A stretch of DNA of 64,000 nt from the NCBI GenBank assembly GCA_016721315.1, contig JADKIL010000008.1, positions 33,447 through 97,446 of the forward strand, in the 5' to 3' direction. Numbering within the stretch: the first letter of the stretch is position 1; each line of letters begins with the position of its first letter. The translations under genes were made by a program, and so were the position numbers. The DNA is from Candidatus Villigracilis vicinus. GTDB taxonomy: Bacteria; Chloroflexota; Anaerolineae; Anaerolineales; Villigracilaceae. Below the pieces are notes generated by a model that was not told the DNA's origin, ran no database searches, and saw nothing but the letters and a program-made list of their open reading frames with translations. This document shows, one piece after another, positions 34,909 through 42,626 of this stretch.

Positions 34909-36348
34909 TTAATACGCTTTCGCGAAGTACACCTTGCGTTTGGAGGGCTTACCGCAGACTATACATTTGCCTTCACCTTCAGGTTGGTTGAAGGGGATAT
35001 TGCGGGTTGTCGCTTTGACGTCTTCTTTGACCTTCTTCTCGCATTCAGTCGATTCGCACCAATAGGAGAGTGCCCAACCATCTTGCACAACCTTCTTCAG
35101 GTCTTCGTAATTATCCACGTTGTGGATGTTCGCATCGCGGTATTCGGTGGCGCGCTTGAGCAGGGAGGCTTGTACATCGGTCAATAGATTCTTGACGGTT
35201 TCGGCAATACCTTCTTGTGAGACAAAGGTTTTGCCTTCCTTACCGGGCTTGTCGCGGCGGGCAAGGGCGACGGTTCCTTTTTCCACATCCTTGGGACCGA
35301 TCTCCACGCGGACGGGCACGCCGCGCATTTCCCAGTCGTTGAACTTGAAGCCGGAGGAAACATTGTCGCGGTCGTCAAACTTTACGCGGATGCCCGCAGT
35401 TTTGAGTTCAGCGAAGAGGCGGTCGGCAACTTCCATCACTTTTTCTTTTTCAGCATCGTTCTTGAAGATCGGTACGACCACGGCTTGAATAGGGGCGAGG
35501 CGGGGAGGCATGACCAACCCGTTGTCATCACCATGCACCATGATCATTGCGCCAATGATGCGGGACGAGATCGCCCACGACGTCGTCTGTGCAAAGGTCA
35601 ACTTGTTGTCTTTATTAAGGAACTGGATCTCAAATGCCTTGGCGAAGTTATCACCAAAATAGTGAGAGGTGCCGGACTGTAGCGCGCGTTTGTCCCACAT
35701 CATCGCTTCAATGGATGTGGTGATCTGCGCACCGGCAAAACGCTCGGTTTCACTCTTGGTACCTTTGAGTACTGGAATGGCGGCTTCATCCAGACAGAAG
35801 CGTTCATAGATATCGAGGATGCGGTACATTTCCTCTTTCGCTTCTTCTTCAGTGGCGTGCGCAGTATGACCTTCATGCCAATAGAATTCTGCGGTGCGTA
35901 AAAACAGCTTGGTGCGCAGTTCCCAGCGCAGGACCGAGCCCCACTGCACGATCAGGATCGGCAGGTCGCGCCAGGACTTCACCCATTTGGCATACATATG
36001 ACCAATGATCGTTTCGGATGTTGGGCGTACAGCGAGCTTTTCTTCAAGCTCTTGTCCGCCGCCGTGGGTAACCACTGCCAATTCCGGCGCGAAGCCTTCA
36101 ACGTGTTCCTTTTCTTTCTCAAAGAACGACATTGGGATAAGCGTAGGGAACGCCGCGTTGACGTGACCGGTCTTCTTGAATTCAGCGTCCAGCCAGGAAG
36201 TGATATTCTCCCAAAGTGCCCAACCGTAAGGTTTCACCACCATGCATCCGCGCACGGGGGAGTAATCTGCCATGTCGGAGCGCACAACCAATTGGTTGTA
36301 CCATTCGGAAAAGTCTTCTGCTCGGGTGGGTAATTTTTCTTCTGCCAT
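34909..36348 (-). CDS. proS: Prolyl-tRNA synthetase, archaeal/eukaryotic-type (ProS type 3)
   Basis: 479 residues without the large insertion domain of standard bacterial ProRS. Class II core motifs are visible: VRPTSETIIGHMYAKWVKSW, RWELRTKLFLRTAEFYWHEG and the ATP-site region QTTSWAISSRIIGAMIMVHG. The C-terminal zinc-binding domain has CESTEC and CIVCGKPS. The protein ends in Tyr (AKAY), as is typical of this subtype, where the terminal Tyr reaches the active site. It charges tRNA-Pro. GAGGT precedes the ATG. Confidence 0.95.
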   Translation of the reverse strand: MAEEKLPTRAEDFSEWYNQLVVRSDMADYSPVRGCMVVKPYGWALWENITSWLDAEFKKTGHVNAAFPTLIPMSFFEKEKEHVEGFAPELAVVTHGGGQELEEKLAVRPTSETIIGHMYAKWVKSWRDLPILIVQWGSVLRWELRTKLFLRTAEFYWHEGHTAHATEEEAKEEMYRILDIYERFCLDEAAIPVLKGTKSETERFAGAQITTSIEAMMWDKRALQSGTSHYFGDNFAKAFEIQFLNKDNKLTFAQTTSWAISSRIIGAMIMVHGDDNGLVMPPRLAPIQAVVVPIFKNDAEKEKVMEVADRLFAELKTAGIRVKFDDRDNVSSGFKFNDWEMRGVPVRVEIGPKDVEKGTVALARRDKPGKEGKTFVSQEGIAETVKNLLTDVQASLLKRATEYRDANIHNVDNYEDLKKVVQDGWALSYWCESTECEKKVKEDVKATTRNIPFNQPEGEGKCIVCGKPSKRKVYFAKAY

Positions 36349-36373
36349 TTTGACCTCGTTTTGGTAATTGGTA

Positions 36374-36423
36374 ATTGGAGATTGGTAATATTTTACGAAA
36401 GGATTAAATTACTAATCTCCAAT
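36374..36423. repeat. Intergenic palindrome of ATTGG/TAAT words
   Basis: ATTGGAGATTGGTAAT and ATTACTAATCTCCAAT pair with one mismatch over 16 bp, and extra GGTAATTGGTAATTGG copies lie just upstream. It overlaps the stop codon of the LOG gene. It is the same kind of structure as those at 13345 and 34852. Confidence 0.55.
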
Positions 36424-36948
36424 ATCTAATCTCTTTACTGCATCTTTCACATCGCCCGCAAAGTATAACAACTCTCTTTGGTGGATGGGCATGTAGTTTT
36501 CAAACTCGCCGAAGAACTGATCGAAGGTGGACTGCCAGCCGCTCCCGATCAGTATTAACGGTCTTCGGGGCAGAGACTCCACGATCATCAAATTCCACAT
36601 CAGTGAGACCTCGGTCAATGTACCTGCGCCGCCGGGTAGGGCGATCGCAGCGTCACAGCCTTGCACTAACGCAGTCAATCGATCCATCAGAGTCTGCTTG
36701 CGCCTTTCTTCCTTGACCCACGGGTTCGGCTTGGATTTGCGCCATTCTTCAATATCAATACACGTCACGCCAATCACGTGCCCGCCCGCTTCGCTTGCGC
36801 CGCGCGAGACGGCTTCCATGGTGCCCATGTAGCCGCCGGTCAAGACGGCATGTTTACGCTGGGCAAGGAGCGAGCCCAATTCACGTGCTTCCTCGTATGC
36901 AGGTGTACCTTCTTTCGGCTGTGCGCCGCCAAAAACAGTAACGTTCAT
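36412..36948 (-). CDS. LOG-family (lysine-decarboxylase-like) nucleotide-binding protein
   Basis: 178 residues with a Rossmann-like fold: VTVFGGAQP, LTGGYMGTMEAVSRGASEAGG and the family motif PGGAGTLTE (105-113). Members with this motif hydrolyse nucleoside monophosphates to release the base (cytokinin-activating LOG enzymes) or bind nucleotides; the exact substrate is unknown. GGAG precedes the ATG. It is probably co-expressed with proS, although a repeat-rich 60-bp gap separates them. Confidence 0.88.
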   Translation of the reverse strand: MNVTVFGGAQPKEGTPAYEEARELGSLLAQRKHAVLTGGYMGTMEAVSRGASEAGGHVIGVTCIDIEEWRKSKPNPWVKEERRKQTLMDRLTALVQGCDAAIALPGGAGTLTEVSLMWNLMIVESLPRRPLILIGSGWQSTFDQFFGEFENYMPIHQRELLYFAGDVKDAVKRLDIGD

Positions 36949-36993
36949 TCTTTCTCCGTAAGGGACTTCCCTGACCAGGGCGACAGGACTTCG

Positions 36994-37305
36994 CTATTGA
37001 TCCCAAGTTCTCGTTTTATTCTTTTCGATCTTCTTTAACACTGCATCTTCCAAATCAATGCCAGAAACGGATGCCAACTGTAAAAGATACAACATCACAT
37101 CTGCCAATTCACTGCCCAATTCTTCGCGGTCTTTGATCTCATCAGTGAATTGGAAATGCTCCAAAATTTCTGCCGCTTCGATCGAAAGCGACACTGCCAA
37201 ATTGCGCGGAGTTTGCGGGCGTTTGCTGTCCGCTTCGTACCAGCCCTTCGACTTTACCAATTCATGCATTTGTTCGGTCAATTCGTTGATCGTCAAATTA
37301 CTCAT
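36994..37305 (-). CDS. MazG-like nucleotide pyrophosphohydrolase
   Basis: 103 residues from ATG 37305 (GGTGA upstream); an ATG three codons earlier is equally in frame. All-alpha NTP pyrophosphatase of the RS21-C6/dCTPase type: SLSIEAAEILEHFQF gives the ExxxE motif and ELGSELADVMLYLLQ gives the ExxD motif, together the Mg2+ site. KGWYEADSKRPQTPRNLA is typical of the family's N-terminus. It should convert non-canonical or excess (d)NTPs to monophosphates. A hairpin with a T-run stands directly upstream. Confidence 0.9.
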   Translation of the reverse strand: MSNLTINELTEQMHELVKSKGWYEADSKRPQTPRNLAVSLSIEAAEILEHFQFTDEIKDREELGSELADVMLYLLQLASVSGIDLEDAVLKKIEKNKTRTWDQ

Positions 37306-37319
37306 CTTCACCATCCAAT

Positions 37320-37428
37320 AAAAAAACGGCTCGCCAAGTCTGGGAGCCGTTTGGGGCGCGATTAAGCGAACCTAGCCAGACCTGGAGGATGTACACATTT
37401 TAGGGGACGGGTTCGGGTTCATAAGCAT
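37320..37428 (-). ncRNA. Candidate small RNA or leader with its own terminator
   Basis: On the minus strand a perfect TATAAT (37435-37440) is followed by about 108 nt with no ORF. A terminator hairpin ends it (AAACGGCTC...GAGCCGTTT, 37324-37352, inner CCA/TGG pairs, then seven T at 37320-37326), just before the MazG-like gene. The -35 is weak (TTATGC). It could be a free small RNA or an attenuated leader of the MazG-like gene. I could not match it to SRP RNA, tmRNA or a riboswitch. Confidence 0.4.
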
Positions 37429-37446
37429 TCATCGATTATACCCAAC

Positions 37447-37480
37447 GTTCAAAAATTGCATAAGGGCGCAATTTTTGAAC
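37447..37480. promoter_or_regulatory. Perfect inverted repeat between divergent promoters
   Basis: GTTCAAAAATTGC (37447-37459), 8 nt, GCAATTTTTGAAC (37468-37480). It overlaps the -35 of the plus-strand cca promoter and lies in the -35 region of the minus-strand TATAAT. It is placed where an operator could control both directions. Confidence 0.6.
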
Positions 37481-37503
37481 CAGGCATTATATAAGGGTAA
37501 AAT
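37475..37503 (+). promoter_or_regulatory. Leaderless promoter of the cca-type gene
   Basis: TTGAAC (37475-37480), exactly 17 nt, TAAAAT (37498-37503), then 7 nt and ATG 37511. No Shine-Dalgarno precedes this ATG. The geometry is the same as for the SufR-like gene. Confidence 0.7.
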
Positions 37504-37510
37504 TGATTTT

Positions 37511-38752
37511 ATGCAAAAGGATGACGTGCTGCGCCTCCTCCGGGACCCGAACCTGCTTCCGTCCGAAAAGTTGACCCTTCTTTCGAACATTGCTACCCAA
37601 GCTGAAACCCTTGGCGTACCTTGCTACGTCGTCGGCGGATTTGTCCGTGACCTTTTACTTGGTAAACCGATTAATGATTTGGATGTAGTTGTCGAAGGCG
37701 ATGCCATTAACCTTGGCAGAAAACTAGTCGAAGTGTACGGGGGGAAGTTGACTCCACATTTTAAATTTCACACAGCGATCTGGCATTTACCCAACTCAAC
37801 TGACTTTGTTGACCTTATCACCGCCCGCAAAGAGATCTATGAAATGCCAGGCGCTTTACCAAAAGTCACCCCCTCAACGATTGAAGATGACCTTCGTCGG
37901 CGGGACTTCACCATCAATGCCATGGCGCTTCGTTTGGATGGGGAGGGGTTCGGCGAGATACTGGATCCGTTGGATGGGCAGGCAGATCTCGAGCGGAGAG
38001 TGATCCGAGTCCTTCATCCCAGGTCGTTCATGGATGATCCAACCCGCATCTTTCGCGCCATCCGATATGAAGGGCGTTATTCCTTTAATATTGAACCTTT
38101 AACATTGGGGCTGGTCGACTCTGAAGCACTTAAAGTGTTGCATATGTTGAGCGGAGAACGATTGCGCCATGAATTGGATTTAATTCTTGAGGAAGAACGA
38201 GCCTTTCAAATGGTTGTGCGCGTAGCCAGTGCGGGGGTTCTGACTTCCATTCATCCAAAGATGCCCAAGTTCAACCAGGAATACGCTGACTATCTTGAAA
38301 TGGACATCCAATTGGATGTCCCTGCAGACCGGCGTTCGATGGGTTTTATATTATGGTTTTTGGATCTGACGGAAGAGGAGATCTTTTCACTCGCCAACCG
38401 GCTTGATTTTTCCAATCAATTATCTCTTGATGTGTGGGCGGGGGCGCAATTGATGCGTAGTTTGCCGCATCTGGTGGGGGCGAAACCCAGCGAGTGGACG
38501 TATGCATTGGAGAAACTGCCGCTGCTCTCTATTTATGCGGTCTATCTAATTTCGCGTGAGAACGCTTTGCTAAGTTACATTTCATTTTGGCGGCATGTCA
38601 AGCCGCGTACGAACGGGAATGATCTGAAGGCAATGGGTTTACTGCCGGGTCCGCGTTTTAGCGAAATATTGTTAAAACTGCGCTCTGCCTGGTTGGATGG
38701 TGAAGTGACGAATGAATCCCAGGAAAAGGAATTATTAGCCAAACTACTATGA
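37511..38752 (+). CDS. cca: CCA-adding/poly(A) polymerase family nucleotidyltransferase
   Basis: 413 residues from ATG 37511, chosen because an earlier in-frame start would lie inside the promoter. Class II nucleotidyltransferase motifs: VVGGFVRDLLLG with DLDVVVEGDA (metal-binding DxD), RRRDFTINAMALRLDG, EILDPLDGQADLERRVIRVL, and SFMDDPTRIFRAIRYEGR with the basic RNA-contact helix. It adds or repairs the CCA end of tRNAs, or is one half of a split A-/CC-adding pair. Its stop overlaps the next ATG (ATGA), so the pair is translationally coupled. Confidence 0.88.
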   Translation: MQKDDVLRLLRDPNLLPSEKLTLLSNIATQAETLGVPCYVVGGFVRDLLLGKPINDLDVVVEGDAINLGRKLVEVYGGKLTPHFKFHTAIWHLPNSTDFVDLITARKEIYEMPGALPKVTPSTIEDDLRRRDFTINAMALRLDGEGFGEILDPLDGQADLERRVIRVLHPRSFMDDPTRIFRAIRYEGRYSFNIEPLTLGLVDSEALKVLHMLSGERLRHELDLILEEERAFQMVVRVASAGVLTSIHPKMPKFNQEYADYLEMDIQLDVPADRRSMGFILWFLDLTEEEIFSLANRLDFSNQLSLDVWAGAQLMRSLPHLVGAKPSEWTYALEKLPLLSIYAVYLISRENALLSYISFWRHVKPRTNGNDLKAMGLLPGPRFSEILLKLRSAWLDGEVTNESQEKELLAKLL

Positions 38753-39513
38753 ACCTTCAGCCATATATGGAATTTGCCACTTCTCTTGCATACCATGCGG
38801 GGAAGATCACCTTGCGATACTTCAATACCGGCATCAAGCCAGATCGTAAAGAGAATAATGATCCGGTCACAATCGCTGATCGTGAAGCTGAAGCATATGT
38901 ACGTGCAGAGGTTGAAAAGAACTTTCCTGGTCATTCCATTGTGGGCGAGGAATATGGCGAGCAGGGAAACGGGCACCCGTTCCGTTGGATCGTGGATCCG
39001 ATCGATGGAACGATATCTTTTGTGCAGGGTGTGCCCCTATATGGCGTGTTGATCGCTCTGGAGATCGAAGGGGTGGTTCGGGTGGGAGCGGCGTACTTCC
39101 CGCCATTGGACGAGATGCTGGCTGCTGCGGATGGAATGGGTTGTTGGTGGAATGGTCGTCGCGCGCGGGTTTCGAATGTTGGGCAGTTTTCTGAGGCTTG
39201 TGTCGTCACTTCTGATTTTCAACACCTCTCCGCAAAACTAAATGACATTGTTCCGCGCTTTGAGAAACGCAAAGCGTTGTTGCGAACCTGGGGGGATGCC
39301 TATGGATACTTGTTGGTTGCAACCGGTCGTGCTGAAGTAGCTCTTGATCCGCGCATGGATGTATATGATTGCGGTCCCTACCCGGTCATCATGAAAGAGG
39401 CAGGGGGGTATTTTGGTTCATGGGATGGGACGGAGGGTCACACTCACGGTGAAGGGCTGGCTTGTAACGCTGCACTCAGACCTGAGGTACTGAAATTGAT
39501 GCGAGATGGGTAA
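38749..39513 (+). CDS. Inositol-monophosphatase-family phosphatase (histidinol-phosphatase-like)
   Basis: 254 residues. The Mg2+-dependent phosphatase motifs are IVGEEYGEQG (Glu metal ligand), WIVDPIDGTISFVQGVPLYG (DPIDGT) and MDVYDCGPYPVIMKEAGG. The DCGPYPVIMKEAGG end is characteristic of HisN-type histidinol-phosphatases; inositol- or bisphosphate-nucleotide phosphatase activity is the alternative. It starts within the cca stop codon. The N-terminal helix (FATSLAYHAGKITLRYFNTG) fits the family. Confidence 0.87.
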   Translation: MNLQPYMEFATSLAYHAGKITLRYFNTGIKPDRKENNDPVTIADREAEAYVRAEVEKNFPGHSIVGEEYGEQGNGHPFRWIVDPIDGTISFVQGVPLYGVLIALEIEGVVRVGAAYFPPLDEMLAAADGMGCWWNGRRARVSNVGQFSEACVVTSDFQHLSAKLNDIVPRFEKRKALLRTWGDAYGYLLVATGRAEVALDPRMDVYDCGPYPVIMKEAGGYFGSWDGTEGHTHGEGLACNAALRPEVLKLMRDG

Positions 39514-39546
39514 GCTGAATTTCTGTACGAAGATTCATTCCTAACG

Positions 39547-39552
39547 TATAAT
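39547..39552 (+). promoter_or_regulatory. -10 box of a leaderless gene
   Basis: Perfect TATAAT, 6 nt, then ATG 39559. No Shine-Dalgarno and no good -35 are seen. Confidence 0.6.
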
Positions 39553-39558
39553 CACTAT

Positions 39559-40140
39559 ATGACTGCGGAGCAAAAAGACCGACTTCCCTACCGCTTACGA
39601 GAGCCCTTCCTGAGTAATACGGAAGCGGCTCTTTTTCGATTGTTGACTGAATTAATGGGAAGCCGGTATGTGATCTGTCCGAAGGTCGCACTCACGGATC
39701 TGTTCATGATCGTACGCCCAAATGAGAATGTGCATTTCTTCAATAAGATCTTTCGCAAGCATGTGGATTTCCTTTTGTGTGACCCGAAGACCTTTACGCC
39801 TTCCTTCGGCGTGGAGATCGTGAAGCCCATTGCCAAGAACGGAATGCGTGAAGCGGATAAGTTCATGGAAGAGCTGTTTACAGATGCAGGTCTTCCTTTG
39901 GTGCATATTCCGTCGGGTGAAAGTTACGTGCCTGCCGACCTGATCGCGCTTTTTCAGCTTGCGGTGTTGAAGACTGGGAAGAACTCTGCTTTGAGTGCCG
40001 AACTTGATGCGGTTCCGAATTGCCCGGTCTGCGGGAAGATGATGGTTCTACGAATACATCGCAGTGGGTCTGAGAATGGAAAGAAGTATTACGGTTGTAT
40101 TGACAGCCCATCTTGTGCGGGGGTGGTTGCCATCGGGTAA
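39559..40140 (+). CDS. DUF2726 nuclease-like protein with topoisomerase-type zinc finger
   Basis: 193 residues. Residues about 15-130 look like DUF2726, a PD-(D/E)xK-type fold: SNTEAALFRLLTEL, then FNKIFRKHVDFLLCD and FGVEIVKP (candidate acidic and Lys positions; the canonical E-x-K is altered to EIVK). The C-terminal ~45 residues are a topoisomerase-I-like zinc finger: CPVCGKMMVLRIHRSG, then YYGCIDSPSC. A DNA-binding or repair role is likely but unproven. It appears leaderless, with TATAAT 6 nt before the ATG. Confidence 0.8.
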   Translation: MTAEQKDRLPYRLREPFLSNTEAALFRLLTELMGSRYVICPKVALTDLFMIVRPNENVHFFNKIFRKHVDFLLCDPKTFTPSFGVEIVKPIAKNGMREADKFMEELFTDAGLPLVHIPSGESYVPADLIALFQLAVLKTGKNSALSAELDAVPNCPVCGKMMVLRIHRSGSENGKKYYGCIDSPSCAGVVAIG

Positions 40141-40174
40141 TGGTTTGGGTGCGGGGGAAAACAGAATCAAATTT

Positions 40175-41083
40175 TCAAGAAAAATGTTTTTTCAATTCAG
40201 ACGCATATCGCGCACCAACAACATTGCGGTTTTCGATCAGCCATTCTTTAAAGACGGTTTTACCGCGCGCAGGTTCTTTGGAAACCAGCAGATTTGCCAT
40301 TAAACCATCCACCTCTTCAGGGGTCAGAATGACATCGTTCACAAAGAGACTCATGACTTGCGCTGCGAACAAAGCCAGCCGGGGCGGCACGGAGATCAAT
40401 GGGCGTTTTGCGCCAACGGTGTCTCCGACCAATTTCACCAATTCCTTGAATGAGTACGCGTCCGGACCCACTGCGTCGATCACGTAATTTTCTTTGCTAT
40501 ACACGGCTTCAACAGCAAGTTTTGCGAGATCGTCCACATGCACTGGTTGAATGCCATACGACCCGTCACCTGGGATCAGGAAGAATGGCAGGCGACGCAA
40601 AAGAAAAGCGATATTGTTGATGAGAATATCCTCGCCGCCGCCGACCAAGACCGTGGGGCGCAGGATCGCGTATGCCATCCCTGACTCGGTGACAGCTTTT
40701 TCGTTTGCCGCTTTGCCCCAATAATAAGGCAAGTGTGATTCCGCAGATGGGTTGGCGATGCTGATGTGTACCATGCGCTTTACACCTGCTTTTACTGCTG
40801 CCCGAACCAGGGCTTTTGTGTTTTCAACCGCTTTAGGTTGAGTGTTGTTCCCTTTGTCGAAGCGTATCCAATAAGTGTTGATCAATACCTCTGCTCCGTG
40901 CAGGCTTTCTATCAACTGGGCTTCATTGGAGAAATCCAGTGGGAAAGCTTTGACTTTTCCGTTAAATGGATTTGGTCGATCCGGATGATTGGTGAGTGTG
41001 ATGACATCTTCACCTTTTTCGAGCAGGTGTTTTGTGATGTACTTTCCTGAATAACTAAATGCTCCTGTAACTGCGATCTTCAT
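40175..41083 (-). CDS. NAD(P)-binding epimerase/NmrA-like SDR protein
   Basis: 302 residues. Atypical SDR: N-terminal nucleotide motif AVTGAFSYSGKYITKHLLEKG, DFSNEAQLIESL and a YYWGKAANEK segment in place of YxxxK. The C-terminal part resembles the NDUFA9-like complex-I assembly type (PVHVDDLAKLAVEAV; DAYSFKELVKLVGDTVG). The substrate is unknown. GGAGGCAAA, inside the end of the upstream gene, provides the ribosome site; the genes overlap by 4 nt. It is the last gene of the GbsR-like operon. Confidence 0.85.
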   Translation of the reverse strand: MKIAVTGAFSYSGKYITKHLLEKGEDVITLTNHPDRPNPFNGKVKAFPLDFSNEAQLIESLHGAEVLINTYWIRFDKGNNTQPKAVENTKALVRAAVKAGVKRMVHISIANPSAESHLPYYWGKAANEKAVTESGMAYAILRPTVLVGGGEDILINNIAFLLRRLPFFLIPGDGSYGIQPVHVDDLAKLAVEAVYSKENYVIDAVGPDAYSFKELVKLVGDTVGAKRPLISVPPRLALFAAQVMSLFVNDVILTPEEVDGLMANLLVSKEPARGKTVFKEWLIENRNVVGARYASELKKHFS

Positions 41084-41433
41084 TTTGCCTCCACTTTGCT
41101 TGTCTTTGGCGCAACGAGGGCAAAAATGGTCACCACGATGCCAACACAGACGAGTGCGAAAAGAAAACCAGCCAATGCTCCGCTGAGACGGCTTGCGATC
41201 TCAAAGAATAGCTCTTCCATATCCCTGACTTCGGGCCTGTAATTCAACGCCAAAATGCCGGGGAGCCCGATCAGGAGGATATTGGAGAATGCCGTCCAGA
41301 ATTGAGCACGTTCTTCCGTGCCGCACAGGTCTAATAAAACTTTGCGTAAATGCGGGCGGATGTAGCGCACGATAAAGGCTGCAAGCGCAAGGGTTAAGAG
41401 CAGTTGAGTAAGAAAACTAACGATCATGTTCAT
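41080..41433 (-). CDS. Small membrane protein in the GbsR-like operon
   Basis: 117 residues with three likely membrane helices: 5-25 (SFLTQLLLTLALAAFIVRYI), about 45-62 (FWTAFSNILLIGLPGILAL) and 84-110. A cytoplasmic Lys-containing tail ends the protein. No family is recognised. It lies 16 nt after the regulator gene and overlaps the SDR gene, so all three are one transcript. Confidence 0.78.
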   Translation of the reverse strand: MNMIVSFLTQLLLTLALAAFIVRYIRPHLRKVLLDLCGTEERAQFWTAFSNILLIGLPGILALNYRPEVRDMEELFFEIASRLSGALAGFLFALVCVGIVVTIFALVAPKTSKVEAK

Positions 41434-41449
41434 GGTTTATTCCTTTCTA

Positions 41450-41980
41450 TTACTTTAATACACTGAGGATTTTGGTGACATTTGCCAACCCCAAACTTTC
41501 CAGCTTGATGACCGCGTTTGTCAGAGTATCGATGGCGTTGAAGAAATCCTGCAGGGCTTTGACTCGTTCATGCAGGAACTTGATCTCCGCCTCATCTCCA
41601 GACACTGAGCCTGACTCCAGCTTTTCGAGCGTTTCCTTCACTCCGCGCAGCGCCCGATCGAACTCACTGTTCTGGCGTTCCTTCAGGATCGAACGGATGG
41701 ATGTGTAGAAGTCTGTTTCCGCTTCGTAATAATCCTTGCGGTCGCCGAGTTTCGAAGAGCGGTGAACCAGCCCCATGCGGGCAAGTGTGCGTACTTCGGT
41801 GCTGACCGCACCCTTGGTGAGACCGGTTTGTGTCGTAATCTCATCCAATGCGAGCGGGGCAGGGGAAAGATATAGCACGGCAAAAATTGCACCCATGCCT
41901 TTGGGAAAGCCCCAAAAACGGCTGATCTGGCTCAGGCTTTCAGTAAAGTCTTTTTTTAGTTGGGGGAGTTTGGTGGGCAT
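41450..41980 (-). CDS. GbsR/MarR-type transcriptional regulator
   Basis: 176 residues. The winged-helix part runs from GFPKGMGAIFAVLYLSPAPL through LDEITTQTGLTKGAVSTEVRTLARMGLVHRSSKLGDRKDYYEAE. A long C-terminal coiled region follows, typical of GbsR-like regulators. It heads an operon with a membrane protein and an SDR enzyme. A 36-nt perfect palindrome directly upstream covers its promoter, so autoregulation is very likely. GGAG sits 5 nt before the ATG. Confidence 0.87.
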   Translation of the reverse strand: MPTKLPQLKKDFTESLSQISRFWGFPKGMGAIFAVLYLSPAPLALDEITTQTGLTKGAVSTEVRTLARMGLVHRSSKLGDRKDYYEAETDFYTSIRSILKERQNSEFDRALRGVKETLEKLESGSVSGDEAEIKFLHERVKALQDFFNAIDTLTNAVIKLESLGLANVTKILSVLK

Positions 41981-41989
41981 ACTATCTCC

Positions 41990-42025
41990 GTATACTACGT
42001 TTAGTAATTACTAAACGTAGTATAC
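41990..42025. promoter_or_regulatory. 36-bp perfect palindromic operator
   Basis: Two 18-nt arms with no spacer and no mismatch; left arm GTATACTACGTTTAGTAA. It ends one base before the GGAG of the regulator gene. It contains -10-like TATACT and TAGTAT words, so bound regulator would occlude the promoter. The nested core TTTAGTAATTACTAAA is the likely recognition site. Confidence 0.85.
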
Positions 42026-42051
42026 GACAGGTAATTGGAGATGTCAAGAAC

Positions 42052-42073
42052 AAAAAGCCGCCAATTTGGCGGC
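42052..42073 (-). terminator. Terminator of the FecR-lipoprotein operon
   Basis: On the minus strand GCCGCC, a 5-nt loop, GGCGGC followed by TTTTTG. It sits just after the stop of the exported protein gene. Confidence 0.85.
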
Positions 42074-42087
42074 TTGACTTGTAGAAA

Positions 42088-42624
42088 CTAGGGCGGGTTG
42101 TAAAACATTTGAAATAACTCAGCGCCGTTCTTTCCCTGCGCTTCGTCAATGTAGTTCTGGATCGGCACACGGAAAGCGACGTGCTCGGATTCGGTCTCTT
42201 CGAACCAAAATTCCACGAAGCCGTAGCTGCCTGGCAGATCTTCACGTGGAATTTGGGTGACGTACTCCATAACCTTCACGACCCAATTTCCAAATTCTTC
42301 TTCCTGTTTCAGGTCATTCACCTTTAGACGGAAGTAGAAATCGGTTTCTTTTGTAAGAAAGTCGGATGTGCCATCTGGGTGGACGCAGTCTTCACCAAAA
42401 TACTCCACCCGCCCGCTGGCTTCAGGGTCCATAGACTTTACTTCAGCATCAAATGCTTCACTCAGTTGCGGAGCAGGGGAGTATGCCCATTGATAACCGC
42501 AAGCCTCGTTTTGTTGTGCAGAGGGCATTTCTGTTTGAGTTGGGGCGGAAACGGTCTGCAATGCACCAGCGGCGGCAGCCGCTGTAAGCAAAATACCTAC
42601 TGCCCATTTTCCTGCTCGATTCAT
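42088..42624 (-). CDS. Exported protein of unknown function
   Basis: 178 residues with a classic signal peptide (AGKWAVGILLTAAAAAGALQ, cleavage near VSA). The mature domain has a Cys pair (EACGYQW and EDCVHPDG) and two beta segments (VEYFGEDC; DFYFRLKVNDL), ending with EFWFEETESEHVAFRVPIQN. I recognise no family. It starts 2 nt after the stop of the FecR gene, with GGAGG inside that gene's last codons, so it is translationally coupled. Confidence 0.75.
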   Translation of the reverse strand: MNRAGKWAVGILLTAAAAAGALQTVSAPTQTEMPSAQQNEACGYQWAYSPAPQLSEAFDAEVKSMDPEASGRVEYFGEDCVHPDGTSDFLTKETDFYFRLKVNDLKQEEEFGNWVVKVMEYVTQIPREDLPGSYGFVEFWFEETESEHVAFRVPIQNYIDEAQGKNGAELFQMFYNPP

Positions 42625-42626
42625 GA

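Noticed and set aside
37320..37428. Bacterial SRP (4.5S) RNA or tmRNA
   Set aside because: The ~108-nt size suggested SRP RNA, but the conserved GGAA tetraloop domain is missing and no tRNA-like ends exist for tmRNA.
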